Assembly: GCA_910579075.1 (NCBI GenBank)
Contig: CAJTSV010000004.1
Span: forward strand, 62,434 to 84,410
Length of the DNA: 21,977 nt
Direction of reading: 5' to 3'
Source of the DNA: an uncultured Eubacterium sp.
GTDB taxonomy: Bacteria; Bacillota; Clostridia; Lachnospirales; Lachnospiraceae
The position numbers and the translations under genes were made by a program. Positions 15,074-21,977 of the stretch are shown piece after piece (position 1 is the stretch's first letter; every line of letters begins with the position of its first letter). The notes below the pieces were generated by a model that saw nothing but the letters and a program-made list of their open reading frames with translations, was not told the origin of the DNA and made no database searches.

Positions 15074-15919
15074 ATGAAAATAGGATTTATCGGAGCCGGA
15101 CGTGTCGGCTGTTCGATTGGAAAATATTTAAAAGACTCCGGAAAAGAGCTTTCCGGCTATTATGATATTTCACAAGATGCCGCGCAAAGCGCTGCTGCTT
15201 TTACAGGCTCGAGCCATTTTGCACAGTTAAAAGACCTTGTCCTGCAAAGCACGCTGCTTTTTCTCACAACACCGGACGGCATTATCGAAAGCACCTGGAA
15301 CGAAATCCGCACGCTGCCGCTTACAGGCAGAATCATCTGCCATTGCAGCGGGGCACTGCCTTCCGATGCCTTTACGGGAATTGAACAGACCGGTGCCTGC
15401 GGCTGCTCGTTTCATCCGATGCTGCCATTCAGCAGCCGTTTTTCGTCGCATGAACAGCTGAAGCATTCCTTTTTTACAATTGAAGGACAGGAAACCGCCG
15501 TTCAGGCTGTTTCAAACCTGTTCACCAGCCTTGGCAATACCGTCAGCCGCATCAAAGGAAGCTGCAAGCCAAAATACCACGCAGCAGCAAGCATCCTGAG
15601 CAACCAGGTCATTGCCGTATTAGATACCGGGTACCGGCTTCTGGAAGAATGCGGCTTTTCCAGGGAATCCGCTGTCAAGGCTACAAGGGAGCTGGTTTTG
15701 CAAAATATCGACAATGTCCTGTTAAACGGCTGCTCCCAGGCACTCACCGGGCCGATTGAGCGCAACGATATCCAGACTGTCCAAAAGCACTTAAGCTGCC
15801 TGGAACGTGAAGACCGGCAGATGTACCGCACGCTCGGGCTCAAGCTTATCCAGATTGCCGAAAAGAAGAATCCGCAGCAGGATTATTCCATGCTGTACAA
15901 ACAATTAGCGAATGGCTGA
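15074..15919 (+). CDS. Rossmann-fold / DUF2520 protein (predicted NAD(P)-dependent reductase)
   Basis: A 281-residue protein. MKIGFIGAGRVGCSIG at the start is a GxGxxG dinucleotide site (G7, G9, G12). LLFLTTPDGII ends the Rossmann part, and HCSGALPSDAF with GCSFHPMLPFS marks the hinge. The helical C-terminal half (about 155-281, KYHAAASILSNQVIA, LNGCSQALTGPIERND) is DUF2520. Some proteins of this class have been described as an alternative ketopantoate reductase (PanG), from memory; no other pantothenate gene lies here. ATG at 15074 has a perfect AAAGGAGG. It follows nadA by 94 bases on the same strand. A stem AACCTGC/GCAGGTT lies in the gap, but without a T-run, so cotranscription with nadA is likely. 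Confidence 0.88.
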   Translation: MKIGFIGAGRVGCSIGKYLKDSGKELSGYYDISQDAAQSAAAFTGSSHFAQLKDLVLQSTLLFLTTPDGIIESTWNEIRTLPLTGRIICHCSGALPSDAFTGIEQTGACGCSFHPMLPFSSRFSSHEQLKHSFFTIEGQETAVQAVSNLFTSLGNTVSRIKGSCKPKYHAAASILSNQVIAVLDTGYRLLEECGFSRESAVKATRELVLQNIDNVLLNGCSQALTGPIERNDIQTVQKHLSCLEREDRQMYRTLGLKLIQIAEKKNPQQDYSMLYKQLANG

Positions 15920-15950
15920 CCGGTACAGGCGGCTTCTTTTGCAGCCATTC
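15910..15950. terminator. Hairpin between convergent genes
   Basis: GAATGGCTG (15910-15918) pairs perfectly with CAGCCATTC (15942-15950). It overlaps the stop codon of the DUF2520 gene and ends five bases before the stop of the response regulator gene. Neither side has a good T-run, so its terminator role is uncertain. Confidence 0.45.
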
Positions 15951-15954
15951 TGCT

Positions 15955-16641
15955 TTACCGCACATCCATATCCCACACATATCCAAGCCCGCGTATATTT
16001 TTAATGTACACGGGCTTTGCCGGCTGCTCCTCAATCTTTTCGCGCAGCCGCCGGATATTAACGGCAAGCGTATTTTCATCCACAAACCCGCCTTCTGCAT
16101 CAAAGACATGCTCCAGTATCTGCCTTTTTGACAGTATCTGCTTCGGATGCTCCAAAAACAGGCAAAGCAGCTTCCATTCATTTTTCGTCAAAGACACTTC
16201 TGTTTCCCGGACTTTTAATTTCATTTCCTTCGGATTGACGCAGAGCATCCCGGAAGAAACGATGCCTGCACTCCCGTCTTTTGCAGTACGCTTAAAATAT
16301 GCTTCGATTTTCAGCAGAAGCACCGACAGGCTGAACGGTTTTGTGATATAATCATCCGCCCCTGCTTCATAGCCCAGCACCTGGTCCATTTCCTGGTTTA
16401 ACGCCGTCAGGCAGATAATATATGCATCCCGCAGCTTTTTAAACCATGCAATAAAATCCAGCCCGCTGCCGTCTTGCAGGTTAATGTCGCAGATCATAAT
16501 TTCCGGCTGGAACGAAAGCACCTGCGCCTTCGCTTCCCGGATGCTTTCACAGGAGCACACCGCATGCCCTGCTTTTTCCAGTGAAAAAGAAATGCCCCTG
16601 TTTACGCTGTCTTCATCTTCCAGAATCAGTATTTTTCCCAT
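15955..16641 (-). CDS. OmpR/PhoB-family response regulator without adjacent kinase
   Basis: A 228-residue protein. The receiver domain (1-118) has all its key residues: acidic E8/D9, phospho-acceptor D52 (MICDINLQDGSGLDF), T79 (ICLTALN) and K101 (YITKPF). The C-terminal winged helix (about 135-225) is OmpR-type, with VSLTKNEWKLLCLFLEHP, LSKRQILEHVF, NTLAVNIRRLREKI and IKNIRGLGYVW. ATG at 16641 was chosen because MGKILILEDED is the normal receiver start and GAGGAA lies upstream; the frame opens 18 codons earlier. A histidine kinase usually follows such a gene, but here the next gene is convergent DUF2520, so the kinase is missing or elsewhere. The gene sits 47 bases after the FRG gene on the same strand. 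Confidence 0.93.
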   Translation of the reverse strand: MGKILILEDEDSVNRGISFSLEKAGHAVCSCESIREAKAQVLSFQPEIMICDINLQDGSGLDFIAWFKKLRDAYIICLTALNQEMDQVLGYEAGADDYITKPFSLSVLLLKIEAYFKRTAKDGSAGIVSSGMLCVNPKEMKLKVRETEVSLTKNEWKLLCLFLEHPKQILSKRQILEHVFDAEGGFVDENTLAVNIRRLREKIEEQPAKPVYIKNIRGLGYVWDMDVR

Positions 16642-16688
16642 GCTTTTAAATTCCTCACTGATGTTTTTTATGCGGTTCCCTTTCTGTG

Positions 16689-17804
16689 TCAGCAATAAAC
16701 TGCATGATTTTCAATTTCATTGGAAACCACTGGCATTTCAGGATAAAGCCAGCTGTCATTCATGCCATTCTGCATCAGCTCGAATGCCATTTTCTGCGGA
16801 TTCTCAATAATAATCTGATGCAGCACCTGACTGGCCATCGCATTATTTTCCATTGCATCCGGATTGATTCCCATTTTCCGGTACATATGGTCCCAGGATT
16901 TTTCTTCATAGAATGGAAATACCGTAAAAACCCCATGCTGTGCTTTTATCCGTTCAGAATGGTACGGCTGCACAACCGCGAGTGGCGGCAGGACCCGGTT
17001 CTCTAACATATGTCCATCTGAATAGATTCTGCTTAGGATATAATAATACGGATTCATAATATCCCCATCCAAAAGCAGCTGCCTGATACGCATTCCATCC
17101 CTCCGTATCTCGTCATTGATTTCACTCAGATTTAAAATATAATCTATATGCGCTGTTTCTTCTGTTTCTGCATAGGATGAAAAATCTGAAACATCCTGAA
17201 TGTTTCGCAGCACGGTCTGCTTTTCCAAAGAATCATACTGAAAAATATCAAACAGGCCCAGGATTTTTTCGTTATCTGAAGCCACAGGAGACGTACTGCT
17301 GTCTCTTATATTCTGAAATATTTGTTTATTCAGGGCCGCAGGCTCTAATACCCAGACACACGGTACAGATAGTCCTGCTGTCCGGGCTCTGGCTTTGCCT
17401 TCATCCAAAAAAGGCTCTACTGCAAACAGCAGGGAATGTGTACTGGACTCAGACCAGTCCAGAACTCTTGTTTTGACCCCATGATGCTGCATCACTTCCA
17501 GCCATTCTACCCGGGATGACGGCTCATTCTGAAAAAAATGATAATTCTTTGCAATATAATGCTGTGTACGGATATCCTCTGCATAATGAAGCTGGGAATA
17601 ATCTTTTTTTCTTCCAGGCACACTTCTTTTCGCACGCGTATTGGCACGAAACAGGGATGGAATCAGGGAATGATTCATCTCCCCGGCTCCGCGGAACCAT
17701 AAAACCGGCGGATGCCTGTCATCTTTTTTTAAACGGAGGGCAATCTCATCAACACATTGAAAATAGCCGCCTAAATTTTTTGCAATTCTTGTATCAATTC
17801 TCAC
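16689..17804 (-). CDS. FRG-domain protein
   Basis: A 371-residue soluble protein. The N-terminal part carries the FRG-domain signature: LWFRGAG (F37-R38-G39), SLIPSLFR (46-53), then MQHHGVKTRVLDWSES (105-120) and SLLFAVEPF. FRG domains occur in bacterial accessory genes and phage-related islands; to my knowledge their biochemistry is not established. The C-terminal ~200 residues hold further conserved-looking blocks (LPPLAVVQPYHSERIKAQHG, VFTVFPFYEE) and a polar tail. GTG at 17804 lies inside the end of the 1204-residue gene (11-base overlap), with GGGGGGAG just upstream, so the two proteins are translationally coupled and probably work together. The region is AT-richer than the NAD locus, which suggests acquisition. 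Toxicity or defence is only inference. Confidence 0.88.
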   Translation of the reverse strand: MRIDTRIAKNLGGYFQCVDEIALRLKKDDRHPPVLWFRGAGEMNHSLIPSLFRANTRAKRSVPGRKKDYSQLHYAEDIRTQHYIAKNYHFFQNEPSSRVEWLEVMQHHGVKTRVLDWSESSTHSLLFAVEPFLDEGKARARTAGLSVPCVWVLEPAALNKQIFQNIRDSSTSPVASDNEKILGLFDIFQYDSLEKQTVLRNIQDVSDFSSYAETEETAHIDYILNLSEINDEIRRDGMRIRQLLLDGDIMNPYYYILSRIYSDGHMLENRVLPPLAVVQPYHSERIKAQHGVFTVFPFYEEKSWDHMYRKMGINPDAMENNAMASQVLHQIIIENPQKMAFELMQNGMNDSWLYPEMPVVSNEIENHAVYC

Positions 17805-20800
17805 CGCTCTCCCCCCTGTCCTGTGCTTTTCTGATTTTATTGTTATAATACATGCGAAGCAGCAGCTCGATTCCCATCCGGTTTAATTCTTTTTTGTTCC
17901 CATCTCCTTTTTGCGAATAGGACTGGCTGATTGCCCCTGCAATGCACCCGCCAGTCCGGGCCAGCATGGATATCGATTTATCACTGGAAACTGTCATTTT
18001 TTCACGCAGTCCGCGCAAAACCTTATCCCCATATGCCAGGTCACGAAGCACCTTTTCATTGTCATTCCATTCCATCCAGTAAATTACGCCATTGCAAACC
18101 AAGGGTATCAGAATATCATAAATACGAATCACATTTTCAGCCTCTCCTATAGCAGAATTTAAATGTGTGCTTTCTATTTCAATTCGCAAAATATCCATAA
18201 AATGCGCAATATAATCCTTTTCAAATATAATTCGGTCCCTGCATTTTTGTATCGTTTCAGCTTTATTGTTTTCCCAGGCCAGCTGCTTTTGTTCCAAATA
18301 TGCCGCTGCTTCACTTTGTACGAGCTCCATGATATGACAGCCTGTACGGTCTTCCAGCAGCTTCAATGCCGACAGAAATCTTTCCCTTGCATTTTGAAAT
18401 ATTCCACAGCAAAGTTTCTTATATCGTTCCCATGATTCTTCTTTCCTGCCTTCTATATAGCACCAATGCACATATAAGATACAGAAAATTCTTTTCACAT
18501 CCATTTCCACATGATGCTTGTTTTGAATAATCTGCACTGCCACAAGGTTCATATAGCCAGCCGGTTCCATCGGTATTACATTACACATAAGCAAATCCGC
18601 TGTTTCTTCCCGGTACCATCTTATAAAGGATGGATTATACGATCTTATGCTCTGCTTCATTAACTTTTTAACTGCATTATAAAATTTCTTTCCATTTTCC
18701 ATCTCATAATCCAGTCCCAGATACCTGCCTGCCAGTGTCCAGTAATGGTATTCTGGAGCCATAAGGTATTCTTCCTCTTGATAACCTGTACCCTCTGTAT
18801 CATCCAGGCAGTGAATTCCGCCGCTTATATGCATTTCCTTATACCAGTGTTCTCTCAGGCTTTGGTACAGCACTTTCTTAAAAACACCTGTCTCTTTCCG
18901 ATGTACACCGTTACTCCAATTATCCTGCATCCAGTCCATGCAGTCATCGCAAATCCATAATTCAAAATAATAAAACGCCTTCCATATCCGTTTTATATTC
19001 TGATTTTGAATCCCGCCAAAATTCTTCTGCCACTCTGTCTTCCAGATTACAGCATCCCCGCTGCTTTCCCACGTTTCCTTTACTTTGGGCTTTCGTTCTT
19101 CCTGGCTCAGGCTGCGGTATGCACACAGCCATGCCAGCCGGAATGCCGATGATATAATTTCATTAGAATCTTTCCCGTCAGATTCCTCTATCAGATGCTG
19201 CAGGCAGCCCAGCTCCCGTTCGAAATATTCTCCTTCAAAAACAATCCCATTATGTACTTCTGAAATAAATTCCCTGATTCTCAATTCCAGTTTTGATTCA
19301 TGCAGCAAGTCTGTAAACAATCCATTTATGTCTTCATTCAGCATATCTATAAATTCTTCCAGGGAAGCATCCTTTATTTTCGCTGCATCACGATATTTGC
19401 TTTTCAAAAATGCATTTGTCAGGGCTGCCGTCATCCCCCTGCGAAAACTCCCGGAAGCATCCGACGATACGCCGATTTCTATATTGACCGCTTCTGTCAT
19501 TCCTTTGGAAATGTGCTCCATAACTTCTCTCACAATAGATTCCAGCACAGCATTATTTCTTATTTCCCTCGATTCATACCGGAACTGATGTGCAGCTTCA
19601 TGAAAAAGAGATGCTATCATGACAGATATTTCGCTGATTTCTTCCATAGATGGGCTTCCCACCACCATAACATATGTTTCTTTTTCTCCACGGCTGCCCT
19701 TATGCCTGTCTTTCTGATACAAATCCTTTTTCTCAGGAAATAAAACTTCAACACTCACCTCCCTGTTATGTAAATCCGGCACCATAATTGGAAGATAACT
19801 CTTTCCAGGCGGCATCAATACTTCCTTTTGATAATAATCCATAAATTTCCACAACAGCTCACTATATCCAATCAGCACTTTCTCCATTCCCATTGCTGTT
19901 TCGATGTTATAGTTCGGAGCCTGAAGTGACTGAAGATTATTATTCCGGACATATTGCGCATAGCTGTCCAGTGTCCATACAGATTTCTGAAGATACTTCT
20001 CCAGACAGTCCAGCATTTCAGAATTTCCCCGTTTTATTTCTTCCATGGCGGCATAGGCTGCAGCTGACTTTAAAACAGCTTTCAGCTGCTCTGCAAGCAC
20101 CCTCGCATATATCCTGGCATCCGATAGTTCGTTAATGCTCCTGCATAGCAGAATCTGCCTTTTCAAAAAAAATAATGACTGGCGCAGCTGTTTGCGGTAC
20201 CCGCCGATGTTCTGTATCCGGATTTCTGCTTCCCGATGCAATACTAACAATCTGTTAATTTTTTCTTCATTGCGTTCATACAAATCACGCATTCGCATGC
20301 CCTTTTTATCCAAAACGACAAACGGACTGACCGATTCCTGTTCCCAGTTTAGCTGCCTGTCCTGCTCCCCCACCAGATACCGCTCATTAACATAGGATAA
20401 ATACTGCTTTTCCATCAGATATGAAATATAACAGACCATTTCCGAACGTTTCGCATCATTCTCCCCGCCCTCCTTCCCGGTTTTTCCGTTTCCTGCAATC
20501 TGCGGCATCAATGCAAAAAATTCCTTTTCTGTCAGGCTGGCCGTAAAATCATACCGTCCGCTCATAGGATAAAATGCCAGGCTGTCTGCATGAATGCTTT
20601 GCCTGAACTGCTCTGCCTGTTCCTGCTCCTTCCAGAATTTGTTTGAATAACATCCCCTTAAAATAAAATGATTCTCACTCCCTTTTCTGTCCCCTTCACT
20701 GTATACAACCTGATTTTCAATTGTCAGCAGGGTATAGGTTTTATACAAAACATATCCAGCTGACTGCTTTTCTGCGCCTTTTTTTCCAGCTTTCCGCTTT

Positions 20801-21408
20801 CTAAAATAAGTTGATATATAATATGATATTTCCGGTTTCCGGCTCCTCACAGCAACTGCAAAATCTCCTGCTGAAAGCATGACATACAAACGGGCTGCAA
20901 ACATTTCACCCGGATGGTCTGCCTGAAACATATCCAGCACCTGATAGATATCATCTGCAAATGGCTTCATGATAATCCCTTCTGTATCATTCCACATATC
21001 ATCTGTATGATAGTCCATCCTTGCTATAATTTCAGGTGTCAGATATATATGAATAATGCTAAAATATTTCAGGTCATCATGCTCCAGAAATGGATTTTTC
21101 CGATACTCCCTTTTTTGATTGGATTCGTATTCCTCAAGCATCCGTGCACTGCTATACAAAGCATAGCTCTGGGCTGCTGTTTCATGCCTGCAAAAATTTT
21201 CCCTTCTTATATCCAGGATTTCTGCAAAAGAGTTTTGCAGTGTTTTTTCATCCGCCTGCAAAATATCAAAATAGTCCGTAGCAAAATAACTCTGTCTGCT
21301 GTCTGACACTTCTGATTCATCCTGTTTTTCTGCCACCGCTTTTCTGAGTAACCGAATCAGTCTTATATCCGCTTCCATATGTTTATCACAAACTCCTTTG
21401 TATTCCAT
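17794..21408 (-). CDS. 1204-residue protein with HEAAH zinc-metalloprotease motif, family unknown
   Basis: I do not recognise the family. The central segment ISVMIASLFHEAAHQFRYES holds an HExxH zinc motif (H603, E604, H607) in a hydrophobic helix, as in zincins. A possible third ligand is E934 in REETADLLM (ExxAD resembles the M48-type glutamate), though ~330 residues away; E612 and E622 are nearer options. No membrane helix or signal peptide is seen, so the protein is probably cytoplasmic. The N-terminal 550 residues are mixed and helical, with charged stretches (RKRKAGKKGAEK). The C-terminal 250 residues look helical, ending MGIELLLRMYYNNKIRKAQ. The start is uncertain: ATG at 21408 has no ribosome site, while ATG at 21378 has AAAGGAG 14 bases upstream. 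It overlaps the FRG gene by 11 bases. A MITE-like palindrome lies just before it. Confidence 0.85.
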   Translation of the reverse strand: MEYKGVCDKHMEADIRLIRLLRKAVAEKQDESEVSDSRQSYFATDYFDILQADEKTLQNSFAEILDIRRENFCRHETAAQSYALYSSARMLEEYESNQKREYRKNPFLEHDDLKYFSIIHIYLTPEIIARMDYHTDDMWNDTEGIIMKPFADDIYQVLDMFQADHPGEMFAARLYVMLSAGDFAVAVRSRKPEISYYISTYFRKRKAGKKGAEKQSAGYVLYKTYTLLTIENQVVYSEGDRKGSENHFILRGCYSNKFWKEQEQAEQFRQSIHADSLAFYPMSGRYDFTASLTEKEFFALMPQIAGNGKTGKEGGENDAKRSEMVCYISYLMEKQYLSYVNERYLVGEQDRQLNWEQESVSPFVVLDKKGMRMRDLYERNEEKINRLLVLHREAEIRIQNIGGYRKQLRQSLFFLKRQILLCRSINELSDARIYARVLAEQLKAVLKSAAAYAAMEEIKRGNSEMLDCLEKYLQKSVWTLDSYAQYVRNNNLQSLQAPNYNIETAMGMEKVLIGYSELLWKFMDYYQKEVLMPPGKSYLPIMVPDLHNREVSVEVLFPEKKDLYQKDRHKGSRGEKETYVMVVGSPSMEEISEISVMIASLFHEAAHQFRYESREIRNNAVLESIVREVMEHISKGMTEAVNIEIGVSSDASGSFRRGMTAALTNAFLKSKYRDAAKIKDASLEEFIDMLNEDINGLFTDLLHESKLELRIREFISEVHNGIVFEGEYFERELGCLQHLIEESDGKDSNEIISSAFRLAWLCAYRSLSQEERKPKVKETWESSGDAVIWKTEWQKNFGGIQNQNIKRIWKAFYYFELWICDDCMDWMQDNWSNGVHRKETGVFKKVLYQSLREHWYKEMHISGGIHCLDDTEGTGYQEEEYLMAPEYHYWTLAGRYLGLDYEMENGKKFYNAVKKLMKQSIRSYNPSFIRWYREETADLLMCNVIPMEPAGYMNLVAVQIIQNKHHVEMDVKRIFCILYVHWCYIEGRKEESWERYKKLCCGIFQNARERFLSALKLLEDRTGCHIMELVQSEAAAYLEQKQLAWENNKAETIQKCRDRIIFEKDYIAHFMDILRIEIESTHLNSAIGEAENVIRIYDILIPLVCNGVIYWMEWNDNEKVLRDLAYGDKVLRGLREKMTVSSDKSISMLARTGGCIAGAISQSYSQKGDGNKKELNRMGIELLLRMYYNNKIRKAQDRGESGEN

Positions 21409-21429
21409 CTATAGTTATTTTGACTAAAG

Positions 21430-21533
21430 AAAAGGGGCTGTCGCACTAAGTAAAACATATACAAGATATAGTATAAAAACGATTTAAATAAACTATATCT
21501 TATATCATTTTTCTTAATACGACAGCCCCTTTT
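21430..21533. mobile_element. MITE-like palindromic element with IS-type ends
   Basis: The termini GGGGCTGTCG (21434-21443) and CGACAGCCCC (21520-21529) are perfect inverted repeats, extended by AAAA/TTTT outside and partial TAAG/CTTA pairing inside. An inner pair, AAGATATAGT (21463-21472) and ACTATATCTT (21492-21501), closes around an AT-rich 19-base loop. It has no coding capacity. GGGGCTGTC-type ends resemble insertion-sequence termini. No clear target duplication is seen. The T-run after it on the plus strand (21530-21535) and TTTTCTTT on the minus strand also make it terminator-like. Confidence 0.7.
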
Positions 21534-21543
21534 TTATCCAAAA

Positions 21544-21720
21544 TTACGTTTCAATTTCATTCTCCCGCCTCTTATCTACAGAATTCAGGCTGCATTCTGC
21601 CCGTACACCATAATCTATCAATGTATCAATTGCAGGCTTCGTTTGCAGTTCGTGCAGCTCGCGAGCTGCAAACGTATCAATTACTCTTAGTGCCTGCTTT
21701 TTTACTACTGTTATTCCCAT
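21544..21720 (-). CDS. Unknown 58-residue protein at the head of the cassette
   Basis: A short open frame from ATG at 21720 to TAA at 21544. It begins MGITVVKKQALRVIDTFAAR, continues with ELHELQTKPAIDTLIDYGVR and ends with a charged, Glu- and Arg-rich tail. It is amphipathic and helical in look, with no membrane segment. GAGGAGG lies about eleven bases before the start, a long but usable spacing. A strong extended -10 promoter stands ~130 bases upstream on the same strand, which supports a real transcript. The family is not recognised. It could be a small partner of the large HEAAH protein or a remnant of a longer gene. A 16-bp perfect palindrome, GCAGCTCGCGAGCTGC (21654-21669), lies within it. 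Confidence 0.5.
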   Translation of the reverse strand: MGITVVKKQALRVIDTFAARELHELQTKPAIDTLIDYGVRAECSLNSVDKRRENEIET

Positions 21721-21854
21721 TTCTGCATTTTCCTCCTCTTGACTTTCCGGCCCGTTTCCAAGTTAACCTATCAGACATGTCGGAAAAAGTTTTCTTTCAG
21801 CTTATATATTCATCTAAAAGAAAATTTTTTTCGCACATTTGCCAAATTTTTTTG

Positions 21855-21883
21855 ATTATACCACACTTTACATAGACTTACAA
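21855..21883 (-). promoter_or_regulatory. Promoter of the right-hand cassette
   Basis: On the minus strand TTGTAA (21878-21883) is followed after 17 bases by TATAAT (21855-21860), with TGG directly before it as an extended -10. A transcript would start near 21848 and carry a leader of ~128 bases before the 58-residue ORF. That leader contains the palindrome GACATGTC and A/T-rich runs, but no stable fold that I can see. Confidence 0.72.
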
Positions 21884-21922
21884 TATACAAACGTGTTTGA
21901 AACAATTTTTTAATCATTATTC

Positions 21923-21977
21923 GTTACTGTTCACACAGGACTTTGCAGGGTCTGCCCCAGGGGCATTCACTGCAAAG
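21923..21977. repeat. Left part of a long REP-like palindrome, cut by the window end
   Basis: GTTACTGTTCAC (21923-21934) is identical to the left arm of the hairpin at 8902. Then CTTTGCAG (21941-21948) pairs with CTGCAAAG (21970-21977). Inside that, TGCCCC (21953-21958) pairs with GGGGCA (21960-21965), with a symmetric 4 x 4 internal loop between the two stems. If the element is symmetrical, the partner of the outer arm lies just past the edge. Confidence 0.72.

Noticed and set aside
21621..21875. Plus-strand 84-codon frame
   Set aside because: Opposite the 58-residue ORF and the minus-strand promoter; no ribosome site; hydrophobic low-complexity translation.
1..21977. tRNA, rRNA, CRISPR array, transposase or integrase gene
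   Set aside because: Read through both strands; no cloverleaf, regularly spaced repeat array or DDE/tyrosine recombinase frame was found. The repeats seen are the duplication at 8021-8135, the REP-like hairpins and the MITE-like palindrome.

Overview
The window looks like chromosomal DNA of an anaerobic, endospore-forming Firmicute, most probably Lachnospiraceae. The signs are strong AGGAGG-type ribosome sites, ATG/GTG starts, a CotF-like coat gene behind a sigma-G-type promoter, a NiaR-type NAD regulator, a short clostridial-style NadB and REP-like palindromes. The genus is an inference. Most genes lie on the minus strand. No rRNA, tRNA, CRISPR array or transposase is visible.

Layout, left to right. 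(1) 1-4976: a minus-strand unit of a 139-residue unknown protein and a giant DUF4132 protein that runs off the left edge. In other bacteria DUF4132 proteins belong to MoxR-ATPase/vWA gene sets. (2) 5082-6424: a MerR-type regulator with two C-terminal membrane helices, overlapping by four bases a minimal YidC/Oxa1 insertase, behind a promoter with the stretched 19-bp spacer typical of MerR targets. (3) 6504-6932: a small XRE-type regulator. (4) 7313-8806: a NYN/PIN-like nuclease-type protein and a helical protein of unknown role, separated by a duplicated 50-bp sequence. (5) 8807-9847: a REP-like hairpin, the coat gene on the plus strand, and a very long stem-loop terminator shared with the convergent neighbour. 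(6) 9848-14979: the de novo NAD locus. nadB, nadC, niaR and a metallophosphoesterase run on the minus strand and nadA diverges on the plus strand. The shared control region holds good promoters on both strands, a dyad operator over the nadB -35 box and a foldable nadA leader. A Rossmann/DUF2520 gene follows nadA. (7) 15955-21977: an AT-richer minus-strand cassette. It has an extended -10 promoter, a 58-residue ORF, a MITE-like palindrome, a 1204-residue protein with a HEAAH zinc-protease motif, an overlapping FRG-domain protein, and a response regulator without a kinase. The window ends inside what looks like a long REP palindrome.

The NAD region reads as one regulated pathway: NadB and NadA make quinolinate, NadC makes nicotinate mononucleotide, and NiaR represses when niacin is plentiful. 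The best candidate for an undescribed system is the right-hand cassette (HEAAH protein + FRG protein + response regulator), followed by the membrane-tethered MerR/mini-YidC pair. Start codons were moved from the longest open frame wherever a ribosome site clearly favoured a later codon; each case is stated.
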